From JAHFPN01 sp036559465 (GTDB lineage: Bacteria > Pseudomonadota > Alphaproteobacteria > Rhizobiales > Xanthobacteraceae), in contig DATBTC010000103.1 of NCBI GenBank assembly GCA_036559465.1, positions 8,072-72,071 of the forward strand: DNA of 64,000 bases, given 5' to 3'. Position numbers and translations under genes: made by a program. Shown in pieces: positions 52,535-60,251 of this stretch (positions are counted from its first letter, which is position 1; each line of letters begins with the position of its first letter). The notes under the pieces are model-generated. The model did no database searches, was not told the DNA's origin, and worked only from the letters and a program-made list of their open reading frames with translations.

Positions 52535-53737
52535 ATGGGCTTTCTCGCCGACAGCCTCGGCCGCATCAAGCCGTCGCCGACCATCGCCATCAACGATCTC
52601 TCGAAGAAGTTGAAGGCCGAGGGGCGCGACATCATTGGCCTGGCCGCCGGCGAGCCCGACTTCGACACGCCCGACAACATCAAGGAGGCGGCGATCGCCG
52701 CCATCCGCCGCGGCGAGACGAAATACACCGCCGTCGACGGCATGCCCGAGCTGAAGCAGGCGATCGCGAAGAAGTTCAAGCGCGAGAACGGCCTCGACTA
52801 CAAGCCGTCGCAGATCACCGTCGGCACCGGCGGCAAGCAGGTGCTGTTCAACGCACTGGTCTGCACTATCAATCCGGGCGACGAGGTGGTGATCCCGGCG
52901 CCCTATTGGGTGAGCTACCCGGACATCGTGCTGTTCGCCGGCGGCAAGCCGGTGATCGTGCCGACGCGTCTGGAGGACGGCTTCAAGATGAAGCCCGAGG
53001 CGCTCGAGCGCGCGATCACGCCCAAGACCAAGTGGCTGATCTTCAACTCGCCGTCGAACCCAACCGGCGCCGCCTATGCGCGCGCGGAGCTGAAGGCGAT
53101 CACCGACGTGCTGGTGAAGCATCCGCACGTCTGGGTGCTGACCGACGACATGTACGAGCATCTGGTCTACGACGAGTTCGTCTTCACCACGCCGGCGCAG
53201 GTCGAGCCCAAGCTCTACGAGCGCACGCTGACGCTGAACGGCATGTCGAAGGCCTATTGCATGACCGGCTGGCGCCTCGGCTACGCGGGCGGGCCGGAAA
53301 TGCTGATCAAGGCTATGGGCACCTTGCAGTCGCAGTCGACCACCAACCCGAGCTCGATCACGCAATGGGCCGGCGTCGAGGCGCTAAACGGCCCGCAGGA
53401 TTTCATCCCGAAGCACAACAAGGTGTTCAAGGAGCGCCGCGACCTCGTCGTCTCCATGCTGAACCAGACCAACGGCATCAAGTGCCCCAAGCCGGAAGGG
53501 GCGTTCTATGTCTATCCGTCCTGCGCCGGCACGATCGGCAAGACCTCGCCATTGGGCAAAAAAATCGAGACCGACCAGGACTTCGTGACCGAGCTATTGG
53601 CCGCCGAAGGGGTGGCCGTGGTGCACGGCACCGCCTTCGGGCTGGCGCCGGCCTTCCGCATTTCCTACGCCACCAAGACCTCGGACCTGGAGGAGGCCTG
53701 CCGTCGCATCCAGCGCTTTTGCGGCGGCCTGCGCTGA
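52535..53737 (+). CDS. aspC: Aspartate aminotransferase (class I PLP)
   Basis: A 400-aa fold-type I aminotransferase of the AAT-Ibeta/prephenate-aminotransferase group. It opens RIKPSPTIAINDLSKKLKAEGRDIIGLAAGEPDFDTPDNI and has FNSPSNPTGAAYARAEL, the Asp/Tyr PLP pocket VLTDDMYEHLVYDEF, the PLP lysine in LNGMSKAYCMTGWRLGYAGG (Lys239), and FRISYATKTSDLEEACRRI near the end with the carboxylate-binding Arg. It converts aspartate and 2-oxoglutarate to oxaloacetate and glutamate; several relatives also make arogenate. AAGGAA precedes the ATG. Confidence 0.94.
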   Translation: MGFLADSLGRIKPSPTIAINDLSKKLKAEGRDIIGLAAGEPDFDTPDNIKEAAIAAIRRGETKYTAVDGMPELKQAIAKKFKRENGLDYKPSQITVGTGGKQVLFNALVCTINPGDEVVIPAPYWVSYPDIVLFAGGKPVIVPTRLEDGFKMKPEALERAITPKTKWLIFNSPSNPTGAAYARAELKAITDVLVKHPHVWVLTDDMYEHLVYDEFVFTTPAQVEPKLYERTLTLNGMSKAYCMTGWRLGYAGGPEMLIKAMGTLQSQSTTNPSSITQWAGVEALNGPQDFIPKHNKVFKERRDLVVSMLNQTNGIKCPKPEGAFYVYPSCAGTIGKTSPLGKKIETDQDFVTELLAAEGVAVVHGTAFGLAPAFRISYATKTSDLEEACRRIQRFCGGLR

Positions 53738-53834
53738 GCTTTCCACAAGCTCGCCTGGGGCCTTTTAAGCCGCTATGCTCCTGTCACATTCGCCTGTAAC
53801 GAGGACAACGCGTTCCACCCGGAGGGAGGCCCCA

Positions 53835-54302
53835 ATGATCCGCCGTACATTCGCGTTCGCTGTTGCCGCTGCCGCGGCCCTGTTCGTGATCACCAGCTCC
53901 GCCGAGGCCCAGCGCGCGCGGGTCGGCACCCTCGATTGCTACAGCCCCGGGTCGGTCGGCTTCATCATCGGCTCGGTGACCGACTTCGGCTGCACCTTCC
54001 GGCCGTCGAATGGCGGGCCGGGTGAGCGCTACGCCGGCCGGATCAGCCGCCTCGGAATCGATCTCGGCTTCACCCGCTCGATCCGGCTGGTCTGGGCGGT
54101 ATTCGCCGAAACCAATTACCGCCGTCGTGCGCTGGTCGGCAGCTATGTCGGCGCTACCGCAGGCGCGGCGATCGGCGTGGGCGGCGGCGCCAACGCGCTG
54201 GTCGGCGGCTTCAGGAATTCGTTTTCGCTCCAGCCCTTGAGCTTCCAGGGCGATCGCGGCGTGAACTTACAGCTGACCGTCACGGATTTCGAACTGCGCT
54301 GA
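53835..54302 (+). CDS. DUF992 domain exported protein
   Basis: A 155-aa protein with a signal peptide (MIRRTFAFAVAAAAALFVITSSAEA). The mature protein matches DUF992: VGTLDCYSPGSVGFIIGSVTDFGCTFRPS, GERYAGRISRLGIDLGFTRSIRLVWAVFAE, YVGATAGAAIGVGGGANALVGG, FSLQPLSFQGDRGVNLQLTVTDFELR. Two conserved Cys probably pair. DUF992 is a periplasmic/envelope family of Hyphomicrobiales with unknown role. GGAGGG precedes the ATG at 53835. A perfect terminator follows. Confidence 0.92.
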   Translation: MIRRTFAFAVAAAAALFVITSSAEAQRARVGTLDCYSPGSVGFIIGSVTDFGCTFRPSNGGPGERYAGRISRLGIDLGFTRSIRLVWAVFAETNYRRRALVGSYVGATAGAAIGVGGGANALVGGFRNSFSLQPLSFQGDRGVNLQLTVTDFELR

Positions 54303-54325
54303 GACCCTTCCTCGGCTTGTCCGTA

Positions 54326-54368
54326 TTGCGGCCACGCGGCCTTACCCCGCGTGGCCGCAACCTTTTGT
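54326..54368 (+). terminator. Rho-independent terminator after the DUF992 gene
   Basis: A perfect 14-bp stem TTGCGGCCACGCGG (54326-54339) with CCGCGTGGCCGCAA (54347-54360), 7-base loop, followed by CCTTTTGTTC. Confidence 0.9.
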
Positions 54369-54441
54369 TCACCCTGCTTGTTCGCCGCCGGTTAAGGTTT
54401 CCAAGGCCATAACACCCGATCAACGCGGTCGGGGTGGGCTC

Positions 54442-54645
54442 ATGTTGTTTCGTCTAGCGATCCTGTTCCTGTTCGGTATTGCGCTGGGCGGCCTCGGCGT
54501 GAGCCGTGCGCTCGAGGCGCTCGCGCTGCCCGGGCGGACCGTTTCGCTGTCGGCCAATGATTCCGGCCGCACCGGCAGCCAGCGCGTGCTGCGCACCGGC
54601 GAGCGCACGCGCCTGCCGCAGACCCTCCCTGCCCAGACCCGCTGA
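54442..54645 (+). CDS. Small exported or membrane protein, 67 aa
   Basis: From ATG 54442: MLFRLAILFLFGIALGGLGVSRALEALALPGRTVSLSAND. One N-terminal hydrophobic helix (signal peptide or anchor), then an Arg/Thr-rich polar tail. GGGGTGGG lies upstream. No family recognised. The 139 bases to the EF-G-like start show nothing notable. Confidence 0.55.
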   Translation: MLFRLAILFLFGIALGGLGVSRALEALALPGRTVSLSANDSGRTGSQRVLRTGERTRLPQTLPAQTR

Positions 54646-54784
54646 AACTGCCCAACTTTCTGGAATAACCGCGGCCGGCATTTGTCCGGCTTGCGCCACG
54701 CCGTTCCCTTTGAAACGATAGCGGGCCGGCCGCAAGATGCGCGGATGCACGCACGATGCCGGTCCCGGGGCGAGGGAGGCGGCC

Positions 54785-56845
54785 ATGGCGGACACTCAGG
54801 GAACCAACAACGGCAGAGCAGCGGGGCCCCGTTGCATCGCAATCGTGGGCCCGTTCCAGGCCGGCAAGACCACGCTGCTCGAAGCGATCCTCGCCCGCAC
54901 CGGCGTGCTGCCGCGGCCCGGCACCGTCGAAGCCGGCAACACGGTCGGCGATTCCAGCCCGGAGTCGCGCGCCCACCGGATGAGCACCGAACTTTCGGTC
55001 GCCTCCACCACTTTCCTCGGCGATACCTACACGTTCCTGGATTGCCCGGGCTCGGTCGAGTTCGCCCAGGACATGCGCTCGGCGCTGCCGCCGGTCGATG
55101 CCGCGATCGTGGTCTGCGAAGCCGACGAGAAGAAGATCCCGCAGCTGCAACTGGTGCTGCGCGAGCTCGAAGAACTGAAAATTCCGCGCTTCCTGTTTCT
55201 CAACAAGATCGACAAGGCCGACAAGCGCGTGCGCGAGACCATCGCGCTGCTGCAGCCGGCCTCGCGCGTGCCGCTGGTGCTGCGCCAAATCCCGATCTGG
55301 AAGAACGACATCATCGAGGGCTTCGTCGATCTCGCGCTCGAGCGCGCCTTCGTTTACCGAGAACACGCCGAGAGCAAGGTCGTTCCGATCGAGGGTGAAA
55401 ACGCCGACCGCAAGAAGGAGGCGCGCTTCTCGATGCTGGAGAAGCTCGCCGACCACGACGACAAGCTGATGGAGCAATTGCTCGAGGACATCGAGCCGCC
55501 GCGCGACAAGGTATTCGACGATCTCGCCAAGGAGCTGCGCGACGGCCTCATCTGTCCGGTCCTGATCGGCTCGGCCACGCGCACCAACGGTGTGCTCCGC
55601 CTGATGAAGGCGCTGCGCCACGAGGCGCCGGGCGTCGCCGCCACCAATGCCCGCCTCGGTCTGAAGCCGGGCGCCGACGCGGTCGGCATCGTCGTGAAGT
55701 CACTGCACACCGCCCACGGCGGCAAACTTTCGGTTACCCGTGTGCTTTCCGGCGAAATCGCCGATAGCGCCACCTTGATCGGCACCAAGGGCGAGGCGGC
55801 TCGGGTCGCCGGCGTGTTCAAGCAGCAGGGTGCGGCCACCGAAAAGCGCGGCCCCGCCAAGGGCGGCGACACTGCGGCTTTGGCCAAGCTCGACCCCATC
55901 GTCACCTCCGACACGGTGACCACCGCGAAGACTCCGCTCAAGCCGCTGGTCAAGGTCGTACCGCATCCGCCCGTGATGGCAGTGGCGATCTCGTCACGCG
56001 AACGCAAGGACGACGTCAAGCTCGGCCCCGCCTTGCACAAGCTCGCCGACGAGGACCCCTCGCTGGTCGTCGTGCACAACGCGGAGACCAGCGAGATCGT
56101 GCTCTGGGGCCAGGGCGAGATGCATCTGCGCGTGGCCGCCGAGCGGCTTGCCGGCCGCTACGGACTGCCGGTCACGACGCGGGCGCCGAGCGTCGGCTAT
56201 CGCGAGACCATCAAGAAGACGGTCAGCCAGCGCGGACGCCACAAGAAGCAGTCCGGCGGCCACGGCCAGTTCGGCGACGTAGTGGTCGAGATCAAGCCGC
56301 TGCCGCGCGGCTCCGGCTTCAAATTCGTGGAGACCATTACCGGCGGTGCCGTGCCCAGGAATTACATTCCGTCGGTCGAGGAGGGGGTGCGAAGTTTTCT
56401 CAGCACCGGACCGCTCGGCTTCCCGGTGGTCGACCTGCAGGTGACGCTCACCGACGGCTCCTATCACACGGTGGATTCGTCCGACATGGCGTTTCAGCTC
56501 GCCGGCCGGCTGGCTATGAGCGAAGGCCTGCCGCAATGCCAGCCGGTGCTGCTGGAGCCGATCTTTCACGTCGAGATCGCTTGCCCGAACGAGGCGACCG
56601 CGAAGATCAACGCCATTTTGTCGCAGCGGCGCGGGCAGATTCTCGGCTTCGATGCACGCGAGGGCTGGGACGGCTGGGACGTGGTGAAAGCGATGCTGCC
56701 GGAGTCCGAGATCGGCGATCTCATCATCGAAGTACGCTCGGCGACCGCCGGCGTCGGCGGCCTCACCTTCAAGTTCGACCACCTGCAGGAACTCACCGGC
56801 AAGCAGGCCGATCAGGTGGTCGCGGCGCGGCGGGCGGCGGAATAA
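54785..56845 (+). CDS. EF-G-like translational GTPase, divergent paralogue
   Basis: A 686-aa five-domain EF-G relative. The GTPase domain has a non-canonical P-loop GPFQAGKT (22-29) instead of GHVDHGKT, DCPG (86-89) as DxxG with Cys-Pro, and NKID (140-143). Domain II follows (KSLHTAHGGKLSVTRVLSGEI), then domains III-V (LWGQGEMHLRVAAERLAGRYG, PSVGYRETIKKTVSQRGRHKKQSGGHGQFGDVVVEIKPL, GFDAREGWDGWDVVKAMLPESEI). The main fusA sits with rpsL/tufA elsewhere in such genomes; this stand-alone copy matches 'EF-G2'-type genes of unclear role. Start at ATG 54785. Confidence 0.9.
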   Translation: MADTQGTNNGRAAGPRCIAIVGPFQAGKTTLLEAILARTGVLPRPGTVEAGNTVGDSSPESRAHRMSTELSVASTTFLGDTYTFLDCPGSVEFAQDMRSALPPVDAAIVVCEADEKKIPQLQLVLRELEELKIPRFLFLNKIDKADKRVRETIALLQPASRVPLVLRQIPIWKNDIIEGFVDLALERAFVYREHAESKVVPIEGENADRKKEARFSMLEKLADHDDKLMEQLLEDIEPPRDKVFDDLAKELRDGLICPVLIGSATRTNGVLRLMKALRHEAPGVAATNARLGLKPGADAVGIVVKSLHTAHGGKLSVTRVLSGEIADSATLIGTKGEAARVAGVFKQQGAATEKRGPAKGGDTAALAKLDPIVTSDTVTTAKTPLKPLVKVVPHPPVMAVAISSRERKDDVKLGPALHKLADEDPSLVVVHNAETSEIVLWGQGEMHLRVAAERLAGRYGLPVTTRAPSVGYRETIKKTVSQRGRHKKQSGGHGQFGDVVVEIKPLPRGSGFKFVETITGGAVPRNYIPSVEEGVRSFLSTGPLGFPVVDLQVTLTDGSYHTVDSSDMAFQLAGRLAMSEGLPQCQPVLLEPIFHVEIACPNEATAKINAILSQRRGQILGFDAREGWDGWDVVKAMLPESEIGDLIIEVRSATAGVGGLTFKFDHLQELTGKQADQVVAARRAAE

Positions 56846-56849
56846 AACA

Positions 56850-56888
56850 GCGCCGGACGGCTACCCGGGAGGATGAGCCGTCCGGCGC
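56850..56888 (-). terminator. Terminator hairpin between EF-G-like and GntR genes
   Basis: A perfect 13-bp stem GCGCCGGACGGCT (56850-56862) with AGCCGTCCGGCGC (56876-56888) and a 13-base loop. On the minus strand it is followed by TGTTTTATT, so it ends the GntR message. The minus-strand loop reads CATCCTCCCGGGT and carries a CCTCCC motif also found at 63876-63885. Confidence 0.8.
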
Positions 56889-56917
56889 GCGGCGGACTTG
56901 TCGAACGAAGCTTCCGC

Positions 56918-57676
56918 CTAAGCCGCCGCAGTAGTGCGAAATCGGATCAATCCCGACCCGGGAACAAGCAGGCGCGTGCGCTGATTACGCAACGCCAATT
57001 CCAGGTTCCGGCGGGCGAGGCGCGCGTGCTCGCGCATCAGCGCCTCGGCGCGCGAACCTTCGCGCGCTTCGAGCGCCTGCAAAATGCAGCGGTGCTGGTC
57101 CTGCGCGATGGTGAACATGGTCTGCGCCTCGGGTAGCGCCGCCTGCACCATCACGAACGCGCTCGCCGACGCGAACGGCAGACTGACCGCACGCTCGATT
57201 TGCCGCGCCAGTACCTGACTGTCTGCCAGGTCGATGACGAGGGAGTGAAATCGCTCGTTGAGTTTGACGTAGTCGGAGAAGTTTTTGGTGGTGATCGCCG
57301 AACGACCCAGCAGCGCGTCGAGCTCCGCCACACATTCCTTGAGTGCAACGAGATCCTGGGCCACGAGACCCCGCTCCGCGGCAAAGCGTGCCGCCAGTCC
57401 CTCCAGCGTACCCCGCACCTCGATCGCTGCATAAAGTTCGCGCTCGTCGAAGCCCCGGACCGCGAAGCCACCGGTGAGGATCGCGTCGAGCAGGCCTTCT
57501 TCTTCGAGCCGAACGAGCGCCGCTCGCAGTGGGGTGCGGGAAACGCCGAGGCGGTCGACGAGCGGAAGCTCCGAGACCCGTTCACCGGGCTTCAGCTCGC
57601 CGCTCAGAATGAGCTCGCGCAGCTTGAGCAATGCGCGAACGGTCTGTGACGACGATGGGTCCAAGGAAGGGCTCAA
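56918..57676 (-). CDS. GntR family (FCD subfamily) transcriptional regulator
   Basis: A winged-helix GntR head (SQTVRALLKLRELILSGELKPGERVSELPLVDRLGVSRTPLRAALVRLEEEGLLD) followed by an all-helical FCD ligand domain (ELYAAIEVRGTLEGLAARFAAERG..., FHSLVIDLADSQ, HRCILQALEAREGSRAEALMREHARLARRN) with metal-type His spacing. Start chosen at the TTG at 57676 (252 aa, usual family length). The frame stays open to a TTG at 57763, but that region holds a palindrome (57738-57747). Divergent from the MetE-like genes, which it probably controls; its ligand is likely that pathway's substrate. Confidence 0.88.
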   Translation of the reverse strand: MSPSLDPSSSQTVRALLKLRELILSGELKPGERVSELPLVDRLGVSRTPLRAALVRLEEEGLLDAILTGGFAVRGFDERELYAAIEVRGTLEGLAARFAAERGLVAQDLVALKECVAELDALLGRSAITTKNFSDYVKLNERFHSLVIDLADSQVLARQIERAVSLPFASASAFVMVQAALPEAQTMFTIAQDQHRCILQALEAREGSRAEALMREHARLARRNLELALRNQRTRLLVPGSGLIRFRTTAAA

Positions 57677-57737
57677 GACTTGGTTCGCTCCAGTTGCTTC
57701 CGGCTGCAGCTTGCCGTCAGCAGATGCTGGACGTAGG

Positions 57738-57747
57738 CTGTATACAG
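57738..57747. promoter_or_regulatory. Palindrome CTGTATACAG, candidate GntR operator
   Basis: A perfect 10-bp palindrome close to the GntR-type TTGTATACAA. It lies 62 bases upstream of the chosen GntR start and 138 bases upstream of the first MetE-like gene. A half-like CTGTATGCAT occurs at 57844-57853. Confidence 0.5.
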
Positions 57748-57847
57748 GTCCGGGGTTTGTCAACGGTTTCTGCGTCTCGTCTGTGCAAGAAATCGCATAA
57801 TATCAATAACCTGCCGAAATGGCGGCCCCGGTTATCCTTCGAGCTGT

Positions 57848-57862
57848 ATGCATCTGATGCAT
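57848..57862. promoter_or_regulatory. Inverted repeat ATGCATC-T-GATGCAT upstream of the MetE-like genes
   Basis: A 7-bp perfect inverted repeat about a central T, 22 bases before the ATG at 57885. It overlaps the CTGTATGCAT half-site, so regulator and ribosome might compete at the 5' end. Candidate second operator of the divergent GntR regulator. Confidence 0.45.
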
Positions 57863-57884
57863 TCGCGCGGAGGAGGGGGAGCCA

Positions 57885-59033
57885 ATGCAACGCAGTACCG
57901 ACCGCATCTTGACCACCCATGCCGGGAGCCTGCCGCGGCCGCCGGATCTCACGCGCATGATGTGGGACCTCCTCGAAGAGAAGTCGGTCGACGCGGCCAC
58001 GCTTCAGGCGCGCGTGAAGCAGGCGGTGGCCGAGGTTGTCGCCAAGCAGCGCGATTCCGGAGTCGACATCGTCTCCGACGGTGAGATGAGCAAGGTCGGC
58101 TTCAGTAACTACGTGATGCAGCGCTACAGCGGGTTCAAGAACCGCGCGCAGTTCATTGCTACCGATCTCGGCGACTTCCCCGAAATCATCAACAAGCTGT
58201 TTGTCGAGAACGAAGGCGGCCAACATCTGGTCATGCCGAATGTCGAAGGCCCGATCGAGCTCCACGACCACGACGCAGTCCAGCGCGACATCCGGAACCT
58301 GAAGGTCGCGCTCGGCAGTAAATCGCCCGACACCGCCTTCATCGCAGCGGTTACTCCAGGGCAGATGTTGTTCAATTTTCCGAACCTCTATTACCCAACG
58401 CCCGAGGCCTACATCGAGGCCGCGGCCAAGGCGCTGAGCGTCGAGTATCGCGCCATTGTCGATGCGGGATTCAACCTGCAACTCGACGCGCCCGATCTCG
58501 CCATGCGCGCCCATTGCTGGACCGGCGACGTAGGCGCGGCGGACATCAAGAACTACGTCCCGATGGCGATCGAGGCCATGAACGAGGCGACGCGAGGTCT
58601 GCCGCCCGAGAAAGTGCGGCTGCACCTGTGCTGGGGCAACTATGCCGGCCCGCATCATCACGACGTCGAGCTCAAGGAAATTATCGAGCCGGTACTGAAG
58701 ACCAATGCCGGCTTCATCTATTTCGAGGCCGCCAATCCCCGCCACGCGCATGAGTGGGAAGTCTGGGAGGAAATGAAGATTCCTGACGGCAAAGCCCTGA
58801 TCCCCGGCGTGATCGACACGCTCACCAATCATGTCGAGCATCCGCGGCTGGTGGCGCAGCGGCTGGAGAAATTCGCCGGGATCGTCGGCAAGGAGAATGT
58901 AATCGCTGGAACCGATTGCGGGTTCGGCACTTTCGTCGGCTGGTCCGGCTGCGACCCGAAGGTGGCTTGGCTCAAGCTCGAGGCGCTGGCCGAGGGCGCG
59001 CGGATCGCCTCGGACCGGCTGTGGAAGCACTAG
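57885..59033 (+). CDS. MetE C-terminal-domain-like zinc methyl/alkyl transferase (copy 1)
   Basis: A 382-aa protein of the cobalamin-independent methionine synthase / epoxyalkane:CoM transferase superfamily (TIM barrel). It opens TDRILTTHAGSLPRPPDL. The zinc site is visible: His247 and Cys249 in VRLHLCWGNYAGPH, Glu281 in FIYFEAANPRHAHEW and Cys345 in AGTDCGFGTFVGW. Full MetE proteins are twice as long, so this is the catalytic half only. It probably transfers a methyl or alkyl group to or from a thiol, substrate unknown. GGAGGAGG lies upstream of the ATG. Divergent from a GntR regulator. Confidence 0.88.
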   Translation: MQRSTDRILTTHAGSLPRPPDLTRMMWDLLEEKSVDAATLQARVKQAVAEVVAKQRDSGVDIVSDGEMSKVGFSNYVMQRYSGFKNRAQFIATDLGDFPEIINKLFVENEGGQHLVMPNVEGPIELHDHDAVQRDIRNLKVALGSKSPDTAFIAAVTPGQMLFNFPNLYYPTPEAYIEAAAKALSVEYRAIVDAGFNLQLDAPDLAMRAHCWTGDVGAADIKNYVPMAIEAMNEATRGLPPEKVRLHLCWGNYAGPHHHDVELKEIIEPVLKTNAGFIYFEAANPRHAHEWEVWEEMKIPDGKALIPGVIDTLTNHVEHPRLVAQRLEKFAGIVGKENVIAGTDCGFGTFVGWSGCDPKVAWLKLEALAEGARIASDRLWKH

Positions 59034-59065
59034 GACGATCTATTCGCATGTGAGGAAGGGAAGAA

Positions 59066-60196
59066 ATGTCAAAGAGTGCCAAAGGTCCATTCCGAGCCGA
59101 CCACGTCGGCAGCCTATTGCGCCCGAACAAATTGCAGCAGGCCCGCGTGCAGCGGCTGCGCAAGAACATTACGGCGGAGAAGCTGCGTGAGATCGAGGAC
59201 GAGAGCATCCGTCAGGTGGTGAAGCTGCAGGAAGACGCGGGCCTGCAGGGCATCACCGACGGCGAGCTGCGCCGCGAATACTGGCACCTTGATTTTCTGA
59301 CCCAGATCGGTGGTGTCCAGTTCGAGGAGGGCCACAATCCGCTGAAATGGCACCGCGATGATGGTGTTGAGCTCGAGTGGGTGCCGCCGGAGGTGAAAGT
59401 GCATGGCCGGCTGACCCGCCCGAAGCCGATCCAGGTCGACGACTTCGCCTTCCTGAAAGCGGCAACCAGCCGCACCGCCAAGGTCTGCATCCCGTCGCCC
59501 TCCATGATGATCGTGCAGGGCGGCGAGAACATCATCGACCGCAAAATCTATCCCGACCCGGAGCAGTTCTATTCCGACCTCTCGCGCGTGTACGCCTTCG
59601 AAATCAACGATCTCGGCAAGGCCGGCTGCAAGTACCTGCAGCTCGACGACACGTTTCTCGCCTTCCTGTGCGACGAGAAGATCGGCGCCGCGTTCGGCCG
59701 CAGCAACGAGGATACCAAAAAGATGGCGCGCATCTCGGCGCGCCTGATCAACGATGCGATCAAAAACCGGCCGAACGACATGGCGGTCTGCATTCACCTC
59801 TGCCGCGGCAACTACCAAAGCTCGTGGCTGAGCGAGGGCGGCTACGATCCGATCGCTGAAATTCTGCTTGGCGAGATCGAAGTCGACGGCTTTTTCCTGG
59901 AATACGACGACGAGCGCTCGGGCGGCTTCGCGCCGCTTCGCTTCCTGCCCAAAGGCAGGAAAGTGGTGCTCGGTCTCGTAACCTCGAAAACGCCGCAGCT
60001 TGAAGCCAAGGATGCACTGAAACGCCGGATCGACGAGGCGGCAAAGCATGCCCCGCTCGAACAGCTCGCCATCAGCCCGCAATGCGGCTTCGGCTCGACG
60101 GCGGAAGGCAACGTGATGACAATCGAAGAGGAAGCGGCCAAGCTCCGGCTCTGCGTCGAAGTGGCGACGGAGGTCTGGGGCGGAGTTGCGAATTGA
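59066..60196 (+). CDS. MetE C-terminal-domain-like zinc methyl/alkyl transferase (copy 2)
   Basis: A 376-aa member of the same superfamily, more like the 5-methyltetrahydropteroyltriglutamate-homocysteine methyltransferase C-terminal domain. It opens GPFRADHVGSLLRP and has IPSPSMM. Zinc ligands are His244 and Cys246 (AVCIHLCRGNYQSSW), Glu279 (DGFFLEYDDERSG) and Cys340 (ISPQCGFGST). The residues between differ clearly from copy 1, so the two likely act on different substrates or partners. 32 bases after copy 1; an ABC binding-protein gene follows 55 bases later. Confidence 0.88.
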   Translation: MSKSAKGPFRADHVGSLLRPNKLQQARVQRLRKNITAEKLREIEDESIRQVVKLQEDAGLQGITDGELRREYWHLDFLTQIGGVQFEEGHNPLKWHRDDGVELEWVPPEVKVHGRLTRPKPIQVDDFAFLKAATSRTAKVCIPSPSMMIVQGGENIIDRKIYPDPEQFYSDLSRVYAFEINDLGKAGCKYLQLDDTFLAFLCDEKIGAAFGRSNEDTKKMARISARLINDAIKNRPNDMAVCIHLCRGNYQSSWLSEGGYDPIAEILLGEIEVDGFFLEYDDERSGGFAPLRFLPKGRKVVLGLVTSKTPQLEAKDALKRRIDEAAKHAPLEQLAISPQCGFGSTAEGNVMTIEEEAAKLRLCVEVATEVWGGVAN

Positions 60197-60251
60197 CGGC
60201 GGCCGCAGTTCGCGGCCGGCGAAGTCAACGAAAAACCTGAGGGAGGAAACA

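Noticed and set aside
57758..57763. TTGACA as a -35 box for the GntR gene, or TTG 57763 as its start
   Set aside because: No -10 element at 16-18 bases. A start at 57763 would put the CTGTATACAG palindrome inside the gene and make the protein longer than the family norm. Not decisive, so the start is flagged.
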